Translations under genes and position numbers: made by a program
Assembly (NCBI GenBank): GCA_940671915.1
Contig: CALNVZ010002100.1
Span: 8,265,515-8,329,514 of the forward strand
Reading direction: 5' to 3'
Origin: Paracentrotus lividus
Taxonomy: Eukaryota; Echinodermata; Echinoidea; Camarodonta; Echinidae
DNA: 64,000 nt
The notes under the pieces: generated by a model
Seen by the model: only the letters and a program-made list of their open reading frames with translations
Database searches by the model: none
Told to the model about the DNA's origin: nothing
Shown here: positions 43,901 to 51,975 of the stretch, piece by piece
How the letters are laid out: every line of letters starts with the position of its first letter
Position numbering within the stretch: position 1 is the first letter of the stretch

Positions 43901-46446
43901 CATAGTCATGGAAATGTCACGTGTTCTCATCGGTTTAAAAGGTTATTTTCATAATAAAGATCAATCTGAAAACCCCTGGAAGGCAATCATTCTATCTCGT
44001 ATTTTGTATGACTATATGAAAATGAAACTTTCTTTTCTCGTTGCAATTTTATAAGAATATCACACCAACAGCAGTCGATTTTTGCCTTTAATTGGCATAG
44101 TATCTGTTCGATCATAGTCTATGCCATTGGTGCTTGCAGATGGTGAAGCTCAGATGGTCCCAGGAAATCAATAGTCTAGATTGAGTGCTTGACCTCCCTT
44201 CTTATTCATCACTAGTCTGGCTTTACAGACACACTTTTTAAACTAAAAAACATGTCAAGGATAACAAGGACAACCAATGAATGCTGATGATGGTAATTCA
44301 ATCACTGCGGAGCTTTTTTGAAAATGGGGGGTGGGGGGTTACATGCAAAAAAATGAATACAAGTATAGATGGTCACTTTTGTGTTTTTGTACACGTAAAA
44401 AAAAATAGGGCTGAACCCCCCCCCCCCTTACTCCCAGCTCCGCGGCCCATGTGCACAACCTGAATATTTATGGCAATTTGTATAAATTTAAATACAATTA
44501 TATTTTGTAGAATGACGGGCGTTTCATGGTAGATTGTAAAATTATAGCCATTTTATTTTGCAATAATATCCAGAAGGTTCATTAAAAAATGACCAGTTAA
44601 TCACGATGGCAAACGGTTGACAAATTATCAATAATCACAGGGTCCCGAGGATAAAATTATTTTTTTAAAGAAAAGTACTCAAAATCTAAAGCAAAATTTC
44701 TGATGATTATCTTCATGAAATAAAATTTAAAGGTTTAAAACTAGCTGTGGCCAAGGGCAGAGTTATAGGCTTTGGCCGGGGGGGGGGGGGCTAGCTTTTC
44801 CCCCTTTTTTTCTCTACAAGAAATTCGGTAACGATTTTTACATAGGACTTTAACGTTTTTGGTTGAATTGCAAAAACGATTCTTTTGAACTTTGAGCAAT
44901 AAAGCTTATTGAGTAGTTGCAAAATGATGTGAATATTTTTCTCTTCTCTAAGATGACACAAATTAGCCTTGAGATGGTTCGTTTCATTTCTCAAGTAGGG
45001 AATTTCCCATCTACCGTATACCTTCCACTTTGATTAATCTTTAATCTCACTATTCTATTATGATGTAAGTGATATTTTGAAGTACAAGAGCCACAAGTTT
45101 ATGAGGAAATTCATTTGTGTTTAGGACGATTTGCTCGAACTTCCAAAAAGAGCATTCAAAAATCACAAATGAAAACTTGCTAAAAGGGTTTGGTGCGTCT
45201 ACGATGAATTAATGCAGTCAGTTTTAAAGATTCCCCCCGAAAATAAAACAGATTGCTCCCATCAGCGAAATCCTTGCGTGGGCTCAATCGTAGGGGTGAT
45301 CTTGGACGCTCTATACCACCTGACCTTATCATGATCTTTTTTCTTGCCATCAATCTCTCTCCTCTCTCCTGTGCCTCGATGAATAGTCATACACCCAAAC
45401 ATACTCTCTTGCTTAGGGAAATACTGGGACACGCCCTCTTGGGTAGAAGAGTACACAAGGAACTAATCACTCAGGACGTTGATCTTTGCTTGTACCTGTT
45501 GATATTTTTCTCTTTGTGTTATTAAATTTTCTTTCATAATTGTGCCATGACAATTCTTTTCACACTAGCAAAAATCAGGGAGATAATGTTCGAATAAAAA
45601 CATAATAGGCAAATTGCTATCGTGGGAATATGCACATACCATTACTGGCATAAATATCAATATTATGAATTTCTCTACTTTAAATTACAAACAAACGTGA
45701 TCGTTTTTGTATTTTTCGTTTTACCTGACTCTTTCTTCATCTCTCTCCTGTAGATTCTTTGCCCTATTTAGAACAGCCAGGATGTGAGCCCGCTCTTCTT
45801 CCGTCAAGTGACTTAGATCTGCTTCTGGAGGTTGATCATCCATTGTTGGTGCAGCTTTTGCTTGGCTTCGAGAGCCACCGCTAGTCCTAGAGGTAATATT
45901 AGACGGTCTAGGTCCCGAATTAGCTCCTCCACGACTAGGAACATGGGAAGGTCCTTTCTCCCCTCGTCCTCTACCCCTTCCTGGAATCACAAACGCGGGA
46001 CTTGTTGTGCCTGTAGGTGAAGGTAAAGCACCTGCAGCTGTGGACCCGCCTACAGTGGGCCCAGTCCAACGCCCACTTGGTCCACTTATTGGTCCAACTT
46101 CACCCCTTCCGACACCTCTTCCTGTACCTCTTCCGGTTCCTCTACTCCCCATATTAGCACCCCTGCCACTTCCGCCTATTCCTCGGCCACCACTTATACC
46201 AGTTCCATCACTTGCACCTCCCCGACCACGAACAGAACCACCAACTGCACCTCTTCCAACACCAATGACAGCACCTGTTCCTGGACTGACACTGCCTCCT
46301 CTACCAGCGCCTCCACCACCTCCTAAACTCCTCCCCGGCCCCATCATGTTATCACCACCACTGTGCATCTGTCTTCCCTTCTCGTATGGTATCGGCGTTG
46401 GATGTTGCGGCATCCCCTCTCCTTCCTCACTCATCTCATTCCCCAT
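6468..46446 (-). CDS. RIMS1/2: RIM-family active-zone scaffold, 5' part of gene (3 coding exons)
   Basis: Seen: exons 46446-45725, 35056-34822 and 6617-6468 join in phase (2/2, then 0/0) into about 369 residues with no stop. Residues 1-209 are low-complexity Gly/Arg/Ser/Pro. Residues 210-241 contain DLSHLTEEER, nearly identical to the start of the Rab-binding helix in vertebrate RIM1/2. Eight cysteines (C275/278, 298/301, 306/309, 325/328) form the FYVE-related zinc finger between the Rab-binding helices, and EQWLCNLC then ITQSGLW matches the vertebrate CNLC...SGAW stretch. Known for the family: RIM binds Rab3-GTP and Munc13 and organises vesicle docking, priming and calcium channels at the presynaptic active zone. 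PDZ, C2A and C2B exons must lie beyond the left edge. Introns are 10.7 and 28.2 kb. The symbol covers the invertebrate pro-orthologue of RIMS1 and RIMS2. Rabphilin is the alternative, but the DLSHLTEEER start and long N-terminus favour RIM. Confidence 0.92.
8116..8178. repeat. Short tandem duplication
   Basis: The phrase ATGGCTATACGACCTATAC occurs twice, 47 bp apart, each preceded by a TTTTGATAT-like lead. A small local duplication with no sign of function. Confidence 0.6.
10085..10884. repeat. Segmental tandem duplication, copy A
   Basis: Direct, diverged counterpart of 10895-12350. Shared landmarks in the same order: ATGACTCACATCTACTG, GGATAATTATGCTTTT, GTTTCTAATATTGTTCATG, ATTCATGTAATT, TTTACTTTCTACCTAAGACG, CAAACCATTGATTCAG and AATTCTAGAT. 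Copy A lacks the 801-bp insert found in copy B and so shows the empty site. Confidence 0.75.
10895..12350. repeat. Segmental tandem duplication, copy B (interrupted)
   Basis: Same series of landmarks as copy A at 10085-10884, in direct orientation immediately downstream. It is interrupted at 11191-11991 by an inverted-repeat element, so the insertion came after the duplication. Boundaries are approximate because the copies have diverged. Confidence 0.75.
11191..11991. mobile_element. Inverted-repeat element with TAGGGGAGAC ends
   Basis: The ends read TAGGGGAGACGGGGATGGA and, inverted, CCATCCCCGGTCTCCCTA. Inside, the phrase GGGGTAGGTTGTTACA and its complement recur several times, and GTAACAAATTAC motifs repeat. 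No open frame of note. Comparison with copy A of the surrounding duplication confirms that this 801-bp block is an insertion. A non-autonomous DNA transposon is likely; its superfamily is not identified. Confidence 0.75.
13459..13558. repeat. (TA)n(TG)n microsatellite
   Basis: About 50 bp of TA repeats followed by about 40 bp of TG repeats. Other short TG/GT tracts lie near 16070-16090 and 17825-17870. Confidence 0.95.
18655..18780. repeat. Purine-rich low-complexity tract
   Basis: Strand-asymmetric GA-rich sequence over about 125 bp. It produces open frames on the minus strand made mostly of Ser, Leu, Pro and Phe, which are artefacts of composition. Confidence 0.7.
21175..21659. mobile_element. 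Inverted-repeat element, TACAGTCTG family, complete copy
   Basis: The left end TACAGTCTGTATTAAAAAAT and right end TTTATTTGATACAGACTGTA are inverted repeats with a second inner pair (ACAGTCGAGG and CCTAACTGTACC). TA lies at both outer ends, as for Tc1/mariner-type insertions. It has no coding capacity. Related sequence is at 885-1147 (inverted) and around 48000-48965 (interrupted). Confidence 0.75.
21783..21898. repeat. Perfect 58-bp tandem duplication
   Basis: The unit beginning ATTAAATGAATAATTTGCAA and ending CTTTGTTTCAAT is repeated head to tail without a visible mismatch. Identity over 58 bp in diverged intronic DNA points to a very recent duplication or an assembly artefact. Confidence 0.9.
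23790..24822. repeat. 39-bp minisatellite array
   Basis: About 26 tandem units of the form GTATAGATCAGGCGCCATTG plus GTATTGGTATAGTGTGGTG. Spacing measured at 23921, 23960 and 23999 is exactly 39 bp. In the left half, units alternate between a GGCGCC and a GACGCC type and between GTGGCGG and GTGGTGG, giving a 78-bp higher-order period. The right half is more diverged. Because 39 is a multiple of three, repetitive open frames appear on both strands; they are not genes. Confidence 0.95.
28958..29040. repeat. (AAT)n tract with SINE-like GCGC segment
   Basis: About nine AAT units followed by ACATTTATAAAGCGCTTA and, inverted, TAAGCGCTCA. A similar GCGC plus ATT-repeat combination occurs at 38753-38864. 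The pattern resembles tails of short dispersed elements in marine invertebrates; the family is not identified. Confidence 0.5.
29409..30065. mobile_element. Foldback MITE with TACAGTGTGTC ends
   Basis: Arms 29409-29700 and 29770-30065 are inverted copies: CAGTGTGTCCCAGAAAGAA on the left faces TTCTTTCTGAGACACACTG on the right, and both arms share GATGCATGCTTCAATGAGCA and GCGCAGGAATTCGC or complements. TA flanks both ends. Open frames in each arm encode related peptides only because the arms are copies. Consistent with a Tc1/mariner-type non-autonomous element. Confidence 0.85.
31459..31595. repeat. Purine-rich low-complexity tract
   Basis: GA- and A-rich sequence with GAGAGAGA, AAAGAAAG and a long A run. 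No coding or element signal. Confidence 0.6.
33613..33773. mobile_element. Small MITE with AGTGGCGGATCCAG ends
   Basis: 161 bp bounded by AGTGGCGGATCCAG and the inverted CTGGATCCACCACT, with a run of 12 C inside. A related 114-bp element is at 61634-61747. The CAGTGGYGGAYCCAG terminus resembles hAT-type non-autonomous elements, which is an inference. Confidence 0.65.
34822..35056 (-). CDS. RIMS1/2: RIM coding exon 2 (zinc finger, first six cysteines)
   Basis: Pyrimidine-rich acceptor (cattctcttcag) and consensus donor CAG|GTGAGT bound 235 nt. It enters in phase 2, completing the Arg codon opened by exon 1, and leaves in phase 0. Residues 242-319 start NLEDEFTKYTTDIKRR, a continuation of the helix, followed by zinc ligands CPVC (275/278), CTDC (298/301) and CLQC (306/309). 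The C-x2-C-x19-C-x2-C-x4-C-x2-C spacing has a longer first loop than vertebrate RIM1 but the same x4 gap between the second and third pairs. Confidence 0.93.
35638..35755. repeat. CT-rich low-complexity tract
   Basis: Pyrimidine-rich sequence with CTCTCTCT repeats and T runs; no other content. Confidence 0.8.
37862..38464. mobile_element. Hairpin MITE (AAAGGACTTG family) split by an insertion
   Basis: Left arm GCATTTCATCAAAGGACTTG and right arm CAAGTCCTTTGA are inverted copies around an unpaired centre. The expected outer part of the right arm, TTGATGAAATGCC, is displaced by 470 bp to 38453. The intervening block is a separate insertion. No coding sequence. Confidence 0.7.
37983..38452. mobile_element. 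470-bp insertion with TTGA target duplication
   Basis: It interrupts the right arm of the 37862-38464 hairpin. TTGA occurs at 37979-37982 and again at 38453-38456, as a 4-bp target duplication. The insert's own ends are GGTGTCACAG and CTGTGTGACC, imperfect inverted repeats. No recognisable protein is encoded. Superfamily unknown. Confidence 0.6.
38571..38719 (-). mobile_element. Small retroposed insert with 10-bp target duplication
   Basis: Flanked by AAAGAAAACC (38561-38570) and AAAGAAAATC (38710-38719), a near-identical 10-bp direct repeat. The insert ends in a run of T on the plus strand, that is, a poly(A) tail in minus orientation. This combination fits target-primed retroposition (SINE-like or a truncated non-LTR product) into the older foldback element. 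Confidence 0.5.
38753..38864. repeat. SINE-like GCGC segment with (ATT)n tail
   Basis: AATAGCGCAGTAG and CTGCGCTCTATAAATA precede about ten ATT units. The layout is like the GCGC-plus-AAT block at 28958. It lies inside the foldback element copy 2. Confidence 0.45.
41265..41778. mobile_element. Foldback MITE carrying two inverted tRNA-like segments
   Basis: 514 bp bounded by TACACTCTAAAAACTGAAGT and its inverted counterpart ACTTCAGTTTTTAGAGTGTA. AGTGCT/AGCACT motifs recur in both arms. Each arm also carries a tRNA-like segment with a box B match (GGTTCGAATCC) and a box A-like TTGGTCTA: one about 41398-41478 on the minus strand, one about 41558-41640 on the plus strand. They are homologous to each other and point outward from the centre. 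No protein is encoded. Confidence 0.8.
45725..46446 (-). CDS. RIMS1/2: RIM coding exon 1 (N-terminus and Rab-binding helix)
   Basis: The exon carries 722 nt: 240 codons plus two bases, ending AGTCAG|GTAA (phase 2). The start ATG at 46446 is preceded in frame by TAG four codons upstream, so the start is well fixed. Residues 2-6 (GNEMS) fit the N-myristoylation consensus. About residues 38-190 are dominated by Gly, Arg, Ser, Thr and Pro, with many RG and GRG motifs. Residues 210-241 form a charged amphipathic helix (DLSHLTEEER, then ILAVLNRAKN) that aligns with the RIM Rab-binding segment. The opposite strand is also open across this exon (46007-46531), as expected for a GC-rich repetitive coding sequence. 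Confidence 0.92.
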
Positions 46447-47121
46447 GATTCGCTACACGTCCTCCACAAAACCAAAGGAAGAAAATGATACAGATAACAG
46501 TTGCTGGTCATCTGAAGCAGTGCACCTTTAACTAAAGCATCCCTCCCATATCAAAATAATCCTCATCATTTCCTGGAGAAAGCGAAATTAATCCGTCAAT
46601 CCAGCGATGAGTCTGTGGGATGTAGCGATTTCCTCATCCACAAAATAAGGGCGTTTGTCTACAGGAGATAGTGAAGTAGCGCTAATATCCATGCGAATCC
46701 ATTGATTATAACGCATATAGTATGTGGATAGATGGAATAGGAGCGAGCAGCATACAGTTTTTGCATGATGTGTGTGTATGCACCGAAGGTAGTCATAGAG
46801 AGCGCACAACCATGGACACACACACAGACATACACTCATCTGACTAACGATATGCGAGCATCAGTGATCGCTAAATTACTCACAAAATATCCGCACTTTT
46901 GCCGCTCAAAATGCAAAGGCATACACGAACCACTACGCGGTCACGGCTCATGAACTAAAATGCATCTTCTTCATTACTATCTACCTACAATATAAATCAT
47001 ATGTTATCTTTCTTAAGTATACATCTAAAGATTGGGCGTAAAAGATACTATTCTTCGTTTTACATTATTTTGAACGGGAATATATGTGAATAATATGTGT
47101 TTACACGCTCGCTCAACTTAC

Positions 47122-47204
47122 CTTTCATGTCTCTGGAATGGTTTTCTCGTTGCGTGTCAGGTTGGATGAATTACACTTGCATGATAATAGCATAACAACA
47201 AGTG
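47122..47204 (-). other. Candidate non-coding 5' exon of the RIM gene
   Basis: On the minus strand a strong acceptor (gacttttttcttgcag) precedes 83 nt that end in AAAG|GTAAGT, a near-perfect donor. A fitting acceptor lies at 46463-46462 (tttggttttgtggag), 15 nt before the RIM start codon. If used, the exon adds 5'UTR, and a short upstream frame starting at its ATGAAAG would run into the RIM start region and end just inside it, out of frame. The call rests on splice signals only; the transcription start would lie still further upstream. Confidence 0.45.
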
Positions 47205-47999
47205 CTGCAAGAAAAAAGTCCTGTTAGAGTCATTGCATTTTCCTGAAATTTCCATCATATCACTTCGCATCTTGCGATCCATCACACACTCACCATGTAA
47301 AGAATATATCCATAACTATCATCAGATTATAATGTATCTTTCTTTTCAAAGCCATGTGAGGCCGAGGTGCTGCAAAAGGCTTATTCAAACTTAAATGCAA
47401 GGGGTATTACATTTTCTTCCCACTTGTAGTAAGACGTTATGTTTGACTTTAATGATAAATTATGCCTATATACTTTTACAATAAAAATAAAGTAGGCCTA
47501 ATTATTTGAAGAGGTCAGTTTCGTTCCCAAAAGAATTTGTCCGGCTTTAGCAAAAGAATGTGCGCAAAGCTATTAAAATCGCAACAAAGACAAAATATTA
47601 CTTTGTCCTAAATATACTTAAAATATACTGGGCAGAGTCTTTGGTATTTCCATACATGTATTATTTATTATCTATGGGCCGCACCTTTAACTCTTCTTCC
47701 ATGAACGATGCAATCGAGGGAAGGGTGGAGAATGGGTTAAATGCATTTCTTGCTTGCAGAAAATTAATCAAGCTGATCATATCTCAAGATCTGTACAGCA
47801 CCAAATTATGAAAATTACAAAACTAAGGTAGTTTTACTGTGTTTTTTTTTATATTTTTTTTAGATTTAATTTCAAATTCGTATTCATTCATAATTTCAGC
47901 AAAACGAAATGCACAGGTAGGCCTATATGAAGTACAGAACAGATAATACACATTAAAAAAAAAATTATACATTTGCACATTTTCTACTTTTGTAAATAC

Positions 48000-48965
48000 A
48001 TATTTAGAAAAAATAATCTCCGGAAATGGAAGGTTCCAAAATGTGATTAATCTTCATTATACCGAGTGAGTCAGAAAAATCTTTACCCCTAGAAAAATGT
48101 CAATAAAAAGAAAACCAATTTATAAACCCCAAATTATTATTCTAAAAGAGTAGCTCTGCCCGCATCTTTAGGTACCAATTATTTTGTGTGTTATATCTTT
48201 ACGCTTGGATGAACACGGTGCATTGTTTGCGGACATGTAAATTTTGAATTGTGCAAAAGTAGGAGTAAAGTCAAAACAACAAAAGCTATCAAAAAAGCAA
48301 CTCCATCCTGATTAAAATGGCATAACTTTTTTTAACGAAAATGCCTTGCGCTAAATAACTTGGCAGGGGCGTTGTTACACATATCGACTACATTTTGTGT
48401 GAAAATGACATAGATCTGTAGAGTCAAGAATGATTGAGCACACGTCAAATACAAAATAATCACTTTTCACAAGTATTAAGAGGCCTTTTTAGGTCTGTCA
48501 GTGACAGCTTATTTTTTTATGTGTACTCATTCATGGATTGCTTGATGAATCAATCAAATTTTTAAACAGAATTTAGTCAATAACTGTAGCAACACCCATG
48601 CCAAGTTATTTGGCTCAAAACATTTTTTGTTAAAAAGTTATGCTATTTTATTTATGATGGAGTTGCTCTTTTGTCAGCTTTTGTTGTTTCAATTTCATCC
48701 TCACCCTTGCACAATTCAAAATTTACTTGTTCGCAAACAATGAGTCGTGTTCATCCAAGCGTGAAGACATATCACACAAAAATGGTACCAGAAGATGCGG
48801 GAGTAGTTACTCTTTCAGAATATGTATAATAATTCGGGGTTTATAAATTGGTTATCTTTTTATTGACATATTTCTAGGTGTGAAGTTTTTCTGACTCACT
48901 CGGTATATATTTTTTTAAATGTTTCTCATTAATTTCTTGTACCACTTCATTTGATACAGACTGTA
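48000..48965. mobile_element. TACAGTCTG-family element interrupted by a foldback element
   Basis: The right end ACTTCATTTGATACAGACTGTA (48944-48965) and the stretch GTGATTAATCTTCAT just before 48060 both align with the element at 21175-21659 (there GTGACTAATCTTCATAC, then TTTTTAAAAAAATG). Foldback copy 3 sits exactly between them. The left end is not resolved. Confidence 0.6.
48060..48905. mobile_element. Foldback MITE, TACCGAGTGAG family, copy 3
   Basis: 846 bp with ends TACCGAGTGAGTCAGAAAAA and, inverted, TTTTTCTGACTCACTCGGTA, flanked by TA on both sides. The arms are near-complete inverted copies. It is inserted into an older TACAGTCTG-family element; comparison with the uninterrupted copy at 21.6 kb gives the empty site and supports a TA target. 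Confidence 0.85.
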
Positions 48966-49189
48966 CTGTGCTACTTTTTATGTAAATTTCTGTAATTTCT
49001 GCAGTGATATGATATAATTTATGTTATGTTCATTTTTTAAATATTACAAGTTCAGATCAATTCTAGGCCTACATTATACTGATGACCCAAAAGATTGTAG
49101 TAGTACACACCTCTAGGAAGAATAGCGCGATTTTATTAATGGTTCTGAATAGAGTGTTCACTCCGTATCTGTATTATGTCATCGTCGGC

Positions 49190-49339
49190 TTGGAGCCAGA
49201 AGGGCGCTATTGCAGATCAAGGATGTTCCGTTTGGAGCCAGAAGGGCGCTATTACCATTGACTTCGTACAGTAATAGCGCCCTTATGGCTTTCAACGGAA
49301 CATCTATAAGATGCAATAACGCCCTTATGGCTCCCAACA
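49190..49339. repeat. Palindromic repeat with internally duplicated arms
   Basis: The phrase TTGGAGCCAGAAGGGCGCTA occurs twice in the left arm and its complement (TAGCGCCCTTATGGCT) twice in the right arm, each separated by a GATGTTCCG or CGGAACATC spacer. The result is a long hairpin of about 65-bp arms. Confidence 0.8.
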
Positions 49340-50391
49340 GACGGTATCATGTTTGATTTTTATACGGAAAATAAAACTATACCATACCATACCATCGAAT
49401 TAGATATATATAGGCATCAAGCGAAAATGGGGTGCACACAAGCCCTCGAAATATTTGAGAAGTAATGAAGCAGCAAAGCACATCGATAGCAAAAGGTCCT
49501 TATGAAGTTATTGTGCGTTATACGTGCTGAGCACATACAATGAGTCTTTATTATCATTTTCACCGTAGGCCTATATGTTATCAATTAAAGATGTATGTGT
49601 ATAATATGTTTGATTGTGTTCAGGGAAGAGAGGTGTGTTCTTCTTGGATCTGCCAGTCGATACATACGGACGATCCCATCCATTCCTTGTTTTACTGCAC
49701 CTAAAAAACTAGTCCAGCTAGTGCCCCCTCCCCCTCAAACTGCAATGCCACGCACTGTGTGATAGTATCATTGTGATCGACTTCTAAGATGGATAACTCT
49801 TGGCACACTATCGGGGAATAAATCGCCTCAAAATTTGCAAAGCACGTACAATTTGAGACGGAATGGGCAGTGTTTTATTGTGATGGATTGTTTCATTGAA
49901 TTTGTCAGTTAAATTTCCACGTTACTCACACAGCGATTCACTTTACACATCTCATATCATGACACAGGCAATGATAAAGCAAAAAGTGGTTTCTCGTTCC
50001 CTTTCATGACTGTGTTAAACAAGAATAGTCATGCCCTACTGAAAGCAGCACCATCTACACACGGTTCTTCGAGCGGTTTCACTAAATACCAACCCCTATA
50101 GAAACATTGACTTTATGTACTATCAATGTTTTATTATGATTAACCAAAATACCGGCCGATGTAATAAAAGTGCATTCATTAAGAAAATCTTGTACTAAGC
50201 CCTTATATTACGGAATGACAAAATAGGGAACATTCTTCTTGACAATTTATACCATTCATTATTCCACAGAAGAATAAAAACCTTGGATAATAAATATTAT
50301 TACTGTCTTATTAGACATTGATATATTAATGGCTGTCATCATTACATAAAAATTGTGTGTTGCAATCATGCTTAGTAACCATGATATCATA

Positions 50392-51055
50392 ACTGCAAAA
50401 ACTGGGGTGTTAAATTTAACCCACGGGTGTTAATCTAACACCGGCCGGAATCTATATCCGACCACACCAACTGGTGTTATATTAACACCAGTTTGGGTGT
50501 TAGAAATACATTAATAAAACTATTTGGTGTTATTTTAACACCACATTCTGGTGTTAATTTGACACTTTTCATAGTGTTATTTTGATTTGATACCAGTGGG
50601 TGTTGATTTCACTGGCGTAATCCGTATAGAATGCTATTCATCTGGGAAATTACGTAAAAATACAAAGCGTCATCCCCCTGATGAATAGATAGGGCGAGCG
50701 AATTACGCTAGTGAGTGGTTGATTTTTATTCCTGTTGGTGTTAATTTAACACCAATCGGTGTGGTCGGATATAGATACAGGGCTGGTGTTAAATAACACC
50801 AGCTTTTGGTGTTAAAAATATTCAGTTAACTTCATAAACTAAAGCTAAATTTGCTGCTATATTTCTGTTTTATGATATTTATAATTGATATTATATAATG
50901 ATATGACTTTTACCTGCAAAATTTCAACAAAGTGCTTTTCAGAATTTGTCTTAACACCAAGTGGTGTTAGAGAGATAGCATTCTAATTCCGAAATCTAAC
51001 ACCAAAATTTAACACCCGCATGGTGTTGCATATTTAACACCAGCGTTTTTGCAGT
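50392..51055. mobile_element. Inverted-repeat element packed with GGTGTTAA motifs
   Basis: The ends ACTGCAAAAACTGGGGTGTT and, inverted, AACACCAGCGTTTTTGCAGT. GGTGTTAA or TTAACACC occurs more than a dozen times, and TCGGATATAG with GTGTGG forms a further inverted pair. No open frame. It contains a smaller nested element at 50610-50713. Confidence 0.75.
50610..50713. mobile_element. Nested 104-bp inverted-repeat element (CACTGGCGTAAT)
   Basis: CACTGGCGTAATCCG and ATTACGCTAGTG are terminal inverted repeats, and ATTCATC/GATGAAT pair inside. The flanks GTTGATTT and GGTTGATTT suggest a target duplication of about 7 bp. It lies within the GGTGTTAA-rich element. Confidence 0.6.
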
Positions 51056-51636
51056 GTAGTTTTATTCATTCGACTTCGATTGGGTGCGTGCAAATCCCAA
51101 TCCTCACTTTTTTACTAAACAAACTGAGAATTATTATCTCAGTTTTATTATTCAGTATCTCCCAAACATGTACTTATTATGAAAGGCCTATTTTCTTGAC
51201 TTACGCAAGCTACTATTCGGATTTACCTAAAAGGAAAATAAGGATTCCATGAGGGGGCCCCAAATCGGAATTTCAGATTTTTGTACACCCATTTTTATTT
51301 CTTATGTTTCCACGCGTCACGCCAGCCAAGCGATAAGCGCGAATGGAGGGGGGGGGGGTGTCATAAAAAGGCCATCATATTCATATAACAGTTATAAAGG
51401 TAGGGGTCAAACATCCATCATTTAAAAAACGGGTGTTTGGTGTGTGTGTTTTTTTTTCTAAGTAGAATTAAAGACACAATTTTGGGGACTTTTTCAAAAA
51501 AATGGTTTGAAAGGGTGCCCATCGGCCCGGATCCGCCCTTGGGTTATACCGGAATGTTTTATTCAAATAAAAGCCCTTCTTAAATTGAGATCCCAAACAG
51601 ATAGATTTTAATCAAAAATTAAAAGCGATACAGCAT

Positions 51637-51975
51637 GTACACTGTAAAAAAAAAAAATATAATAATAATTATTATTTTTACTGCAAATCTGCTGTCAGCA
51701 GAGTCGCCATAAAAATGTAATTTAAAAAACAGTTTTGTTGTAAATTCCTCGCCTAAGAATTAATGAAAGAGAAGGGGAAAAATCATTAGAGTTCTATAGC
51801 GTACATATTTGGTTAAAAACGGAACAAATGTGTTACTCCTGATGTATATTTTGTATTTCTCATGTAATATTTGCAGGAGAAATTTACAACAAAACTGTTT
51901 TGTAAATTACATTTTTTATGGCGATCTGCTGACAGCAGATTTGCTGTAAAAATACAAATATTTTTTACAGTGTAC
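51637..51975. mobile_element. MITE with GTACACTGTAAAAAA ends
   Basis: 339 bp bounded by GTACACTGTAAAAAA and TTTTTTACAGTGTAC. The arms share CTGCTGTCAGCAG, GGCGA and TTGTAAATT segments as inverted copies. An open frame at 51871-52116 arises across the right end and is not credible as a gene. Confidence 0.75.

Larger units (their letters stand above)
35057..45724. other. RIM intron 1
   Basis: A 10.7-kb intron. It contains a CT-rich tract at 35.64 kb, the nest of elements at 37.86-39.57 kb, the tRNA-armed foldback element at 41.27 kb and several poly-C/G runs. No alternative exon of usable phase was found between exons 1 and 2. The stretch 40500-40980 is less AT-rich and free of visible repeats. 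Confidence 0.75.

Noticed and set aside
46007-46531. Plus-strand open frame of 174 codons, Pro/Leu-rich
   Set aside because: It is the exact antisense of RIM exon 1; the Pro runs are the complement of Gly codons.
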